Numbered from the stretch's first letter, positions 9,284 through 15,475 are shown. The stretch is DNA of 36,042 nucleotides from Actinomycetes bacterium (GCA_025464025.1 JAODBP010000110.1:1-36042), one strand, 5' to 3'. Numbers and translations: made by a program. Notes: generated by a model from the letters alone, not told the origin.

Positions 9284-9324
9284 CCCTCCCCCGGCCCCTT
9301 TCCCGGCCCCCTTTCCCGACCCCC
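9284..9324 (-). promoter_or_regulatory. Seven consecutive G-tracts (potential G-quadruplex) upstream of tig
   Basis: On the plus strand this is seven C-tracts of 3-5 bases (9284-86, 9288-92, 9295-98, 9302-04, 9307-11, 9315-17, 9320-24) with spacers of only 1-3 bases. The tig coding strand therefore carries seven G-runs, enough for one or two G-quadruplexes, ending about 20 bases before the tig start. The pattern is seen directly; folding and function are inferred. Confidence 0.55.
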
Positions 9325-9365
9325 GGCCGAGGGGCCGACGAGCACCACGGAGCAGGTGCTTGCAT

Positions 9366-9397
9366 CCGACCCCTGGGGTCGGTAACCATTTCGCAAC
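9366..9397 (+). promoter_or_regulatory. Operator region upstream of the first CAP gene
   Basis: Two elements touch. A perfect 8-bp inverted repeat with a one-base centre spans 9366-9382 (CCGACCCC and GGGGTCGG). Overlapping its end, GTAAC at 9382-9386 and GCAAC at 9393-9397 are separated by six bases. The same half-sites at the same spacing occur before the second CAP gene. The 11-base phasing resembles operators of OmpR-family response regulators such as MtrA and AfsQ1 (GTnAC-N6-GTnAC). Confidence 0.45.
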
Positions 9398-9481
9398 ATT
9401 CCGACCGAGTCGCGGCGTTCCTCCCCCTTCGCGCCGACCACGCACCGCGGCCCACACCGAGACGAACCGGAGACCTCCCTG

Positions 9482-9919
9482 ATGCTCGCCCTCGCGCGCC
9501 GTCGCGCCCCCGTGGCCACCCTCCTCGTCGGGATCGTGGCCATGGCCTCGGCCTGCCTGCCCTACACCAGCCAGGAGCAGTACCTCTTCAACCACACCAA
9601 CCAGCTCCGCCGCTCGCAGGGCGTCAACGCCCTCGGCGGCATGGACCCGCTCACCAGCCGGGCCCGAGAGCTGGCCCAGGGCCTCGCCCTCCGTCGCACC
9701 CTGGTGCACTCCGACCTGCGGGCCATGGGCGTGCGGTGGACGGCGGCGGCCGAGAACGTCGGCCGGGGCGGCTCGATCGAGCAGGTCTTCGCCAGCCTCG
9801 AGGCGTCCCCCGCCCACCGGACCAACATGGTGGACCCCACCTACACCAACACGGGCATCGGGACGGCTCGGGGCCGCGACGGCGCGGTCTACGTGGTGCA
9901 GCTCTTCGTCCGCCGCTGA
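9482..9919 (+). CDS. CAP/SCP-domain lipoprotein, copy 1
   Basis: The 145-residue protein has a short signal peptide ending at a plausible lipobox Cys (MASAC, Cys25), followed by a compact CAP (cysteine-rich secretory protein/SCP) domain. Family blocks are visible: FNHTNQLRRSQG, the His in LVHSDL, AAENVGR, and SPAHRTNMVDPTYTNTGIGTA, which corresponds to the CAP signature near the C-terminus. The exact function of bacterial CAP proteins is mostly unknown. A GGAG sits nine bases before the ATG. It is a tandem paralog of the gene at 10007, clearly from a local duplication, and the two share a promoter element. Confidence 0.88.
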   Translation: MLALARRRAPVATLLVGIVAMASACLPYTSQEQYLFNHTNQLRRSQGVNALGGMDPLTSRARELAQGLALRRTLVHSDLRAMGVRWTAAAENVGRGGSIEQVFASLEASPAHRTNMVDPTYTNTGIGTARGRDGAVYVVQLFVRR

Positions 9920-9934
9920 GCTCGCTGGGCGCTA

Positions 9935-9956
9935 GCAATCGTTACCAAGCGGTTGC
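9935..9956 (-). promoter_or_regulatory. Operator-like direct repeat upstream of the second CAP gene
   Basis: On the minus strand GCAAC (9956-9952) and GTAAC (9945-9941) are separated by six bases, and GGTAACGATTGC at 9946-9935 matches GGTAACCATTTC before the first CAP gene. The element lies 50-70 bases before the second CAP start, inside the promoter region, but in the opposite orientation to the one before copy 1. Confidence 0.45.
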
Positions 9957-9981
9957 AATTGTCATGAAACGGTAAAGTACC

Positions 9982-10006
9982 GGGGACCTCCAGGGACGGA
10001 GTCCCC
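9982..10006 (+). promoter_or_regulatory. Hairpin around the ribosome-binding site of the second CAP gene
   Basis: GGGGAC (9982-9987) and GTCCCC (10001-10006) are perfect inverted repeats around a 13-base loop that holds the GGGA/GGAG-type ribosome-binding bases. The right arm directly abuts the ATG at 10007. In mRNA this could limit access to the start. The pairing is seen; regulation is inferred. Confidence 0.4.
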
Positions 10007-10435
10007 ATGAAGCGCAACCTCCCCCGGATCGCCGCACTCCTGGTCGGTGCCCTCGCCGTGCTCTCGGCGTGCGTGCCGTTCAACAGCCAGGAGGAGTACG
10101 TCTTCAACCAGACCAACGAGCTGCGGCACACGGAGGGCGTCGCCGCCATGTCCGGCATGGACGAGCTGACCGTCCGGGCCCGCAAGTGGGCCCAGGTCCT
10201 GGCCGACCGGCAGTCGCTCTCGCACTCGAACATCCACACCATCAAGCCGAAGTGGACGGCCGTGGCCGAGAACGTCGGTCGCAGCGACACGATCGAGCAC
10301 GTCGTCACGCTGCTCGAGCGCTCCCCCGACCACCGCCACAACATGGAGAACCCCACCTACACCCGCAGCGGCGTCGGCACGGCCCGCGGCGCGGACGGCT
10401 GGGTCTACGTCGTCCAGCTGTTCTGGGCCGGGTAG
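10007..10435 (+). CDS. CAP/SCP-domain lipoprotein, copy 2
   Basis: A 142-residue paralog of the preceding gene with a canonical lipobox (LSAC, Cys22) after the signal MKRNLPRIAALLVGALAV. The CAP domain carries FNQTNELRHTEG, the His in SLSHSN, AVAENVGR and SPDHRHNMENPTYTRSGVGTA. The lipobox predicts a lipid-anchored protein on the outer face of the membrane. It has its own promoter region of about 87 bases, so it is probably not simply co-transcribed with copy 1. Identification of the domain is firm; the biological role is unknown. Confidence 0.9.
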   Translation: MKRNLPRIAALLVGALAVLSACVPFNSQEEYVFNQTNELRHTEGVAAMSGMDELTVRARKWAQVLADRQSLSHSNIHTIKPKWTAVAENVGRSDTIEHVVTLLERSPDHRHNMENPTYTRSGVGTARGADGWVYVVQLFWAG

Positions 10436-10462
10436 GCGGCTCGCTCGATCTAGGTTGCGCCC

Positions 10463-11254
10463 ATGCTCGAGCGCTTCCTCCTCACCGACCAGGTCGTCGT
10501 CATCACCGGTGGCGGCAAGGGCATCGGCGCGGCGACGGCGGAAGCCGCCGCCGAGGCCGGTGCCGACGTCGTCGTCACCGCCCGCACCAAGGACGATGTC
10601 GAGGCCGTCGCCGCCGCCGTGCGGGCGAAGGGGCGGCGGGCGTTGGCCATCCCCGGCGACGTCAACGACCTCGACTTCCTCGCCGAGCTCGTCGACCGCA
10701 CCGTGTCGGAGCTGGGCGGCATCGACGTGGTGGTGAACAACGCCGGCGGCTCGCAGTCGAAGCCCTTGCTCGACACGACCGTCGCCGCCCTCGAGCACTC
10801 GTTCCACTTCAACATCAGCTCACCCTTCGAGCTGGTGCGCCTGTCGGTGCCCCACCTCCTCGCCCGCGGCGGTGGCTCGATCGTGAACATCGGCTCGGTC
10901 GCCGGGCGCAACGCTCCCCGCGGCTCGTTCACCCACTCGCTCATGAAGGCCGCCGTGGGCCAGATGACCCGGCTCATGGCCGCCGAGCTCTCCCCCAGGA
11001 TCCGGGTCAACGCCGTGCTGCCCGGTGCGATCGAGACGGCGTCGTTCCAGGCCTGGGCCGAGCACATGCCCGCCGAGATGCGCGACCAGATGATCGCCGC
11101 CACGCCGATGCGCCGGAACGGGGTGCCCGAGGACATCGCGGCGGCGGTCCTCTACTTCGCCGCACCGTCGTCGTCGTGGGTCACCGGCAAGCTGCTCGAC
11201 GTCGACGGGGGCGTGCCCGGGCCCCTCTTCCCGTCGCCCCAGCAGGACCTCTAG
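10463..11254 (+). CDS. Short-chain dehydrogenase/reductase family protein with His in place of the catalytic Tyr
   Basis: A 263-residue classical-type SDR with a Rossmann fold. It has the cofactor motif TGGGKGIG (15-22), the NNAGG motif (92-96), and the active-site Ser at 145 in NIGSVAG. The YxxxK motif reads His158-Ser-Leu-Met-Lys162, so the general-acid Tyr is replaced by His; the codon is CAC. The C-terminal block DVDGGVPGP is normal. Classical SDRs oxidise or reduce alcohols and ketones with NAD(P)H. Without Tyr this one may be inactive, use another mechanism, or belong to a divergent subfamily. Substrate unknown. It lies 27 bases after the CAP gene, and a 31-bp element shared with the folC 3' end overlaps its stop codon. 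Confidence 0.88.
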   Translation: MLERFLLTDQVVVITGGGKGIGAATAEAAAEAGADVVVTARTKDDVEAVAAAVRAKGRRALAIPGDVNDLDFLAELVDRTVSELGGIDVVVNNAGGSQSKPLLDTTVAALEHSFHFNISSPFELVRLSVPHLLARGGGSIVNIGSVAGRNAPRGSFTHSLMKAAVGQMTRLMAAELSPRIRVNAVLPGAIETASFQAWAEHMPAEMRDQMIAATPMRRNGVPEDIAAAVLYFAAPSSSWVTGKLLDVDGGVPGPLFPSPQQDL

Positions 11255-11284
11255 CGGTAGATCCCATCCAGGTTCGTCAGGGTG
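11254..11284 (+). repeat. Copy B of the 31-bp element found at the folC 3' end
   Basis: This stretch starts on the last base of the SDR stop codon and matches the minus strand at 3179-3149 at about 25 of 31 positions. Both copies mark the end of a gene. Read the other way, the two copies would encode LTNLDGIYR and LPNVDGIYS, which raises the possibility of coding relics. No further copy was spotted in the window. Confidence 0.4.
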
Positions 11285-11567
11285 GCTGCGGGCATCGCCC
11301 CGTCAAGGACAAGGACGGCCAACCACGGGGCGAGGCCTGCGTGCCTCACGTCGGTGGGCCCTGCGAATCCGGTTCTGGGGCCCAAACGGTGCGGAATCCG
11401 CACCGTTTGGGCCCGAGAACGGCAAACGGCCCCGCGGCGGGCCGGCGGCACCCGGTCGCCCCCCTTGGTTGCGTCCTCCGTCTTTCCACCCTGACGCGAC
11501 CGCCCGACATCCGATGGCACCAACGTCGCGCTGACGAACGTCCGTGGGATGAACAGCTAGCGGGCGC
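11285..11567. other. Intergenic region between convergent genes
   Basis: About 280 bases without a convincing gene between the SDR and the enoyl-CoA hydratase. Open frames exist on both strands, but their composition follows the palindrome at 11378-11414 and no family is recognisable. The 31-bp element at 11254-11284 precedes it. Confidence 0.6.
11378..11414. repeat. Near-perfect 37-bp palindrome
   Basis: Arms of 18 bases, GGGCCCAAACGGTGCGGA (11378-11395) and its exact reverse complement (11397-11414), flank a single A at 11396. After one mismatch, TTCT/AGAA extends the pairing outward. It lies between convergent genes, so it may be a bidirectional terminator or a REP/BIME-like dispersed palindrome. 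No T-tract follows. Confidence 0.8.
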
Positions 11568-12356
11568 TCACTTCTTGATGGGGGCGATGTAGCTCGCCAT
11601 GAACTCCCGGACCTCGGGGGTGTGGTTGCCCAGGTCCTGGTTGCGGTTCTCCAGCGCGATCGCGGCGGCCATGTTGTTGGTGTCGAGGTTGTGCCACATG
11701 ACCTCCTTGGTGTTGCGGAGGCCGTAGCTCGTGTAGCCGGCGACGGTGGTGGCGATGGCCATCGCCTCGTCCATGAGCGACTCGTCCGGCACGACCCGGG
11801 AGACGATGCCCATGCGCTCGGCCTCGGCGGCATCGACCGTGCGTCCGGTGACGATCATGTCGAAGGCGCGGGCCGCGCCGATGAGGCGGGGCAGGAGGTA
11901 GGTGACGCCGATGTCGGTGCCGGTGAGGCCCGTCTTGATGAACGCCGAGCAGAACCGGGCCGAGGTGGCGCAGATGCGGAGGTCGCACGCCAGGGCGAGC
12001 GAGAAGCCACCGCCGTACGCCGCGCCGTTCACCGCGCCGATCACGATCTGGGGCGTGGCCCGGATGTGCTGGGTCAGGTTCGACATGAACGCCTGGCCGG
12101 TGCGGCCGGCCGGGTAGTGCGGGTGGCCACCGGGCTCGGGCGGCGAGCCCCACTCCTTCAGGTCGAGGCCGGCGCAGAAGCCCCGACCGGCACCGGTGAG
12201 GATGGCCACCTTGCAGTCGTCGTCGGCGGCCACCTCGTCGAGGGCGTCGTGGAGGTCGGCCACCAGGTCGAAGCTGATGGCGTTGAGCCGATCGGGCTTG
12301 TCGAGCGTGATGACCTTGATGTGGTCGGCGGCCTGCGACGTGACGACGGTCCCCAT
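11568..12356 (-). CDS. Enoyl-CoA hydratase/isomerase (crotonase) family protein
   Basis: The 262-residue protein has the crotonase fold. Its CoA-binding oxyanion-hole segments are AILTGAGRGFCAGLDLKEW and GAVNGAAYGGGFSLALACD. The segment FIKTGLTGTDIGVTYLLPRLIG corresponds to the second active-site block; the position of the usual glutamate reads Gly-Thr-Asp here, so the acid/base residue may be the Asp. Members hydrate enoyl-CoAs or isomerise double bonds in fatty-acid breakdown. The ATG at 12356 (MGTVVTSQ) is chosen because longer versions run into the tRNA-Pro gene, which is divergent. Neighbouring dienoyl-CoA-reductase-like and acyl-CoA genes fit lipid catabolism. Confidence 0.9.
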   Translation of the reverse strand: MGTVVTSQAADHIKVITLDKPDRLNAISFDLVADLHDALDEVAADDDCKVAILTGAGRGFCAGLDLKEWGSPPEPGGHPHYPAGRTGQAFMSNLTQHIRATPQIVIGAVNGAAYGGGFSLALACDLRICATSARFCSAFIKTGLTGTDIGVTYLLPRLIGAARAFDMIVTGRTVDAAEAERMGIVSRVVPDESLMDEAMAIATTVAGYTSYGLRNTKEVMWHNLDTNNMAAAIALENRNQDLGNHTPEVREFMASYIAPIKK

Positions 12357-12387
12357 GGACGGGGAACGTAACCTGCTCGCTCGTACG

Positions 12388-12459
12388 CGGGGAGTGGCGC
12401 AGCGGTAGCGCACAGCCTTTGGGTGGCTGAGGTCGTGAGTTCAAATCTCACCTCCCCGA
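12388..12459 (+). tRNA. tRNA-Pro (TGG)
   Basis: A 72-base cloverleaf. The acceptor CGGGGAG pairs with CTCCCCG, the D-stem is GCGC/GCGC, and the anticodon stem CAGCC/GGCTG closes the loop TTTGGGT with anticodon TGG. The T-stem is GTGAG/CTCAC around TTCAAAT and the discriminator is A. The C1-G72 start is typical of proline tRNAs. CCA is not encoded. It is only 31 bases from the divergent enoyl-CoA hydratase start. Confidence 0.95.
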
Positions 12460-12634
12460 CGAAGCGGACGTTCGGCGGGTGTTCTCGTCTTCGTGCCGTC
12501 GCTAGTGGCTACAGCCACGCCGCGGCGCGCTGCTCCTTGTCCAGGGACGACCACCGGGTCACGGCTACAGCATGACGCGGCGGCAAAACCGGTGTCCGGG
12601 TCCATCCCGCGCGCCGTCTACCGTGGTAGCAACT

Positions 12635-12705
<71 letters not shown>

Positions 12706-12723
12706 CTCTGATGTCGGAACGAG

Positions 12724-13140
12724 GTGAGACCACTGGCTGAGCGCTATCGACTGCCGATCAGCCAGCGGACCCGAATCCTCGCCGTCGCCATCCTCCTCGT
12801 GCTCCTCGGCGGCGTCGCCGTGGCCGGCGTCCGGGCCGGCGATGACGACGGGGACTCGAAGCCGTCGGCCGCCCAGGCCACCACCACCAGCACGGCCCGG
12901 GCATCGACCACCACCGAGGCCACCACCTCCACGACGGTCGCGCCCGACGACACGACGAGCACGACCGTGCCCGAGGGCTCCACCACCACCACGACCGAGG
13001 CCGGCTCCGGCCTCGGCACGAGCGGCTCCGGTTCGGCCGGCTCCGGCGGCCTGGCCAGCACCGGCGGCATGCCGCTGGCCGTGCCCGGCGGTCTGCTGCT
13101 CGCCCTCGGCGTCTTCAGTCGGCGGCTGGCGAAGCGCTGA
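12724..13140 (+). CDS. Small Thr-rich surface protein with LAxTG-type sorting signal
   Basis: This 138-residue protein from a GTG start (preceded by GGAACGAG) has an N-terminal membrane segment at about 18-37 (ILAVAILLVLLGGVAVAGV). A low-complexity Thr/Ser linker at about 50-95 follows, then a Gly/Ser stretch. The C-terminus has LASTGG followed by a hydrophobic run (MPLAVPGGLLLALGVF) and a basic tail SRRLAKR. That order is a sortase sorting signal; LAxTG is the form linked to class E sortases of high-GC Gram-positives. It is probably a wall-linked stalk or spacer. No catalytic domain is visible. The last 26 bases overlap the convergent SDR gene. Confidence 0.82.
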   Translation: MRPLAERYRLPISQRTRILAVAILLVLLGGVAVAGVRAGDDDGDSKPSAAQATTTSTARASTTTEATTSTTVAPDDTTSTTVPEGSTTTTTEAGSGLGTSGSGSAGSGGLASTGGMPLAVPGGLLLALGVFSRRLAKR

Positions 13141-13918
13141 CCCGTCCGTCGGCGAGCCACCCGCCGCCGTCGACCACCAGCGTCGCCCCCGTCACGTAGG
13201 ACGCGGCGTCGCTGGCCAGGAACAGCACGCAGTCGGCCACCTCGCGACGGCTGCCGATGCGGCCGAGCGGGTTCTGCCCGCCCCGCACGCCGATGGCGTC
13301 GAAGCGAGCCATGCCCTCGGTGCCGGCCATGCCGCCCGGCGACACCACGTTGACCCGCACGCCGTCGGGTCCCCACTCGATGGCGCACGTGCGGCTCAGG
13401 GCGTCGACCCCGGCCTTGGCCGACGAGACGTGGGCCTGCATGGCCATGCCCCGGTACTGGATCGCAGCGCTGATGTTGACGATCGAGCCGCCGTGGGCGC
13501 CGAGCCAGGCCTCGTAGGCCGCCTTCGAGACGTTGAACGTGCCGCCCAGGTCGATGTCGACGACGGCCTTGAACCCGTTGGGGCTCAACCCGGTGATCGG
13601 CGTCGGGAAGTTGCCGGCCGCGTTGTTCACCACGATGTCGAGCCGCCCGAACCGATCGAGGACCGACCCCACCACGGCGCCGACCTCGTCGGGCTTGCGG
13701 ACGTCGCACACCCCGTAGGTGGCCTCGACGCCCTCGCCCTCGAGCTGCTCGACGGCGGCCCGGAGGTTCTCCTCCTTGCGGCTGCAGATCGCGACCCGTG
13801 CCCCGTGCGCACCGAGCACCGAAGCGATCTCGAGGCCGAGGCCGGTGGCCCCGCCGGTCACCAGCGCCACGCGGCCGGCGAGGAGGTCGGGTCGGAAGGC
13901 GCTGGGCTCCTCGGTCAT
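13115..13918 (-). CDS. SDR family protein of the 2,4-dienoyl-CoA reductase type
   Basis: A 267-residue SDR with TGGATGLG (21-28) as dinucleotide motif and NNAAGNF at 98-104. In place of YxxxK it carries SSAKAG (165-170, Lys168), followed by the EWGPDGVRVN segment. That replacement, together with NNAAGNF and the segment LSPNGFKAVVDIDL, is what peroxisomal-type 2,4-dienoyl-CoA reductases show; these reduce dienoyl-CoA with NADPH during breakdown of unsaturated fatty acids. It follows a 50-residue Cys protein by 24 bases and is probably in one transcript with it. The 3' end overlaps the LAxTG gene. Function is inferred from motif pattern, not from activity. Confidence 0.85.
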   Translation of the reverse strand: MTEEPSAFRPDLLAGRVALVTGGATGLGLEIASVLGAHGARVAICSRKEENLRAAVEQLEGEGVEATYGVCDVRKPDEVGAVVGSVLDRFGRLDIVVNNAAGNFPTPITGLSPNGFKAVVDIDLGGTFNVSKAAYEAWLGAHGGSIVNISAAIQYRGMAMQAHVSSAKAGVDALSRTCAIEWGPDGVRVNVVSPGGMAGTEGMARFDAIGVRGGQNPLGRIGSRREVADCVLFLASDAASYVTGATLVVDGGGWLADGRVSASPAAD

Positions 13919-13942
13919 GCCGGCAGCATGCCCGAGGCGTGC

Positions 13943-14095
13943 TCAGCGCGCCGCGCCCACCGCCATGCGGTGCTCGTCCCACGCGTCGCCGACGGCGCGG
14001 GCGGACTTGTCCGGCCGGGAGCGCCAGCCGCACTCGCAGACGAGGCGATGGCCATCATCGTGCTGCTCGACGCGGTCGAAGTCGTGTCCCCCCAT
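13943..14095 (-). CDS. Small 50-residue protein with a CxC motif (unknown function)
   Basis: This is an open frame of 50 codons with a strong GGAGG five bases before its ATG, and it ends 24 bases before the dienoyl-CoA-reductase-type gene on the same strand. It contains CECGWRS (Cys20 and Cys22) after an acidic/His-rich start, followed by a helix-forming segment, SARAVGDAWDEHRMAV. The CxCGW pattern recalls one half of a treble-clef or zinc knuckle in short actinobacterial proteins, but two Cys alone do not prove metal binding. The ribosome-binding site and operon position make it credible. Too short for routine gene callers. Confidence 0.7.
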   Translation of the reverse strand: MGGHDFDRVEQHDDGHRLVCECGWRSRPDKSARAVGDAWDEHRMAVGAAR

Positions 14096-14192
14096 GGCGG
14101 CCTCCCGCGACGATGGGCTTCGAGCTCCCTACGTCTCTGTTCGGCACCGGGATCGCCCTCCCTCATTGCAGCCTCGTGACGATCCCGACCGG

Positions 14193-14981
14193 TCAGGCCG
14201 GGGCGACCTCGGCGAGGATGGCGTCGAGCGCGGCGACGGCGCGGCGCAGGGCCGGCCCGTAGCCCTCGGCCTCGATGCGGGGGCCGAGCATCTCCAGCTC
14301 GACCGGCCCGGCGTACCCGGCGCCGAGCACGAGGGCGAGGACGTCGGCCAAGGGGATCACGCCGTCGCCCGGCACGGCCCGGTCGGGCAGCACGGTGCTC
14401 GGCGGGACGAGGTCGCTCACCTGCACCGTGGCCAACGAGCCGGCACCGGCCGCCAGCGTCGCCGGCAGGTCGCGCTCGGCGAAGCAGTAGTTCACCTCCA
14501 TGGTGGCGCCCACGCCGAGCCGGTCGGCCAGCTCGATGCAGTCCTTCAGCGAGTGGACGAAGCCGATCTCGGGGCGCACGGGCAAGGAGTGCTCGACGGC
14601 CAGCCGCACGCCGTCGACGGCCAGCGGCTCGATCGCCCGACCGAGGGCGGCCGCTGCCTCGTCCCACGAGAGTCGGCCCGCCGCCCCGGCCGTCATGCCG
14701 AACCACGGCGCACCCAGCGCGGCGGCCAGCTCGACCCCCTCGCGCAGGCGGGCCTGGTCGTCGGGCCACGTCGCCGGGTCGTGCAGGGTGAAGCCGCGGG
14801 CGAAGACGTGGACGACGTCGAAGCCGGCGAGGAGGTCGGCCGCCTTGTCGACGCCGACCGCCGTGGCCTTGTCGAGGAACAGGGAGACACCGGTGACGCC
14901 GAGCTCGGCGTACAGGTCGAGGTCCTGCTCCAGCGTCCACGAGGCGGAAGAGAGGCTGTTCACGGCGAGGCGAGGGTGCAC
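14193..14981 (-). CDS. Sugar-phosphate isomerase/epimerase-like TIM-barrel protein
   Basis: A 262-residue protein of the xylose-isomerase-like TIM-barrel (AP endonuclease family 2) superfamily. Barrel strands carry the acidic and His residues expected for a metal centre: HVFARGFTLHD, AVEHSLPVRPEIGF, MEVNYCFAERD and VELEMLGPRIEAEGYG. Members epimerise or isomerise sugars and related compounds; the substrate cannot be told. The chosen GTG at 14981 gives VHPRLAVNSLSSAS, the usual N-terminus; a GTG six codons inside is an alternative. It diverges from the PPOX/F420 gene with 52 bases between starts, occupied by a nested palindrome. Confidence 0.85.
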   Translation of the reverse strand: MHPRLAVNSLSSASWTLEQDLDLYAELGVTGVSLFLDKATAVGVDKAADLLAGFDVVHVFARGFTLHDPATWPDDQARLREGVELAAALGAPWFGMTAGAAGRLSWDEAAAALGRAIEPLAVDGVRLAVEHSLPVRPEIGFVHSLKDCIELADRLGVGATMEVNYCFAERDLPATLAAGAGSLATVQVSDLVPPSTVLPDRAVPGDGVIPLADVLALVLGAGYAGPVELEMLGPRIEAEGYGPALRRAVAALDAILAEVAPA

Positions 14982-14992
14982 GGGCGGACCGT

Positions 14993-15023
14993 ACCGCCGG
15001 AAGATCGGGCCCGACCCGGCGGT
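14993..15023. promoter_or_regulatory. Nested palindrome between two divergent starts
   Basis: Outer arms ACCGCCGG (14993-15000) and CCGGCGGT (15016-15023) are perfect inverted repeats, and inside them TCGGGCCCGA (15005-15014) is a perfect 10-bp palindrome. The element fills most of the 52-base gap between the divergent isomerase and PPOX/F420 genes, so it is a candidate shared operator. No good ribosome-binding site is visible for either gene, which may be leaderless. Confidence 0.45.
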
Positions 15024-15033
15024 TGTGCGTCGC

Positions 15034-15474
15034 ATGGAGCTGCAGACCGCCGTCGACTTCGCCCGCACCCACCGGCAGTCCGTCCTCGTGACGACCCGGT
15101 CCGACGGGCGGCCCCAGCTGTCGAACGTGCTGCACCACGTCGACGACGACGGGTTGATCCGCGTGTCGATCACCTCGGACCGGGCCAAGTACAAGAACCT
15201 GCGGCGCGACCCGTGGGCCGCGCTCCACGTGAGCCAGGACGACTTCTTCGCCTACGCCGTCCTCGAGGGCGAGGTCGAGCTCACGCCCGTCGCCGGCCGC
15301 CCCGACGACGCCACGGCCGACGAGCTGGTCGAGCTCTACCGCCACCTCGCCGGCGAGCATCCCGACTGGGACGCCTACCGCCAAGCCATGGTCGACGAGC
15401 ATCGGGTCGTGGTGAAGCTCCGCCCGAGCCGCGCCTACGGGATGCTGCGCCTCCCGCCCACCAGCGGGACCTGA
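15034..15474 (+). CDS. PPOX-class F420/FMN-binding oxidoreductase-like protein
   Basis: A 146-residue split-barrel protein of the pyridoxamine-5'-phosphate-oxidase fold, close to the Rv1155-like family of probable F420-dependent enzymes. Typical blocks are the N-terminal helix with VLVTTRSDGRPQLSNV, then VSITSDRAKYKNLRRDPWAALHV and the strand FFAYAVLEGEVEL. The C-terminal helix carries YRHLAGEHPDWDAYRQAM and KLRPSRAYG. Such proteins reduce electron-poor substrates with F420H2 or bind FMN; the real substrate is unknown. The ATG at 15034 is the natural start; a GTG at 15025 is possible. Its stop is one base away from that of the convergent substrate-binding protein. Confidence 0.86.
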   Translation: MELQTAVDFARTHRQSVLVTTRSDGRPQLSNVLHHVDDDGLIRVSITSDRAKYKNLRRDPWAALHVSQDDFFAYAVLEGEVELTPVAGRPDDATADELVELYRHLAGEHPDWDAYRQAMVDEHRVVVKLRPSRAYGMLRLPPTSGT

Positions 15475-15475
15475 G

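Noticed and set aside
9265..9543. 93-residue N-terminal extension of trigger factor
   Set aside because: It runs through the G-tract leader and has low complexity; known trigger factors begin close to the [10 protein letters not shown] segment.
11251..11523. A 90-residue minus-strand frame in the SDR/enoyl-CoA hydratase gap
   Set aside because: Its middle is generated by the palindrome and its end by the 31-bp element; no start signal or family similarity was seen.
12357..12451. Longer versions of the enoyl-CoA hydratase
   Set aside because: They would overlap the divergent tRNA-Pro and add sequence that is not conserved in crotonases.
12460..12634. Possible short repeats around GGCTACAGC between tRNA-Pro and tRNA-Gly
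   Set aside because: Two nearby GGCTACAGC matches and a 5-bp stem are too short to distinguish from chance in GC-rich DNA.
13279..13424. Missing YxxxK in the second SDR considered as a degenerate active site
   Set aside because: The SSAKAG arrangement is normal for 2,4-dienoyl-CoA reductases, so this is not a defect.
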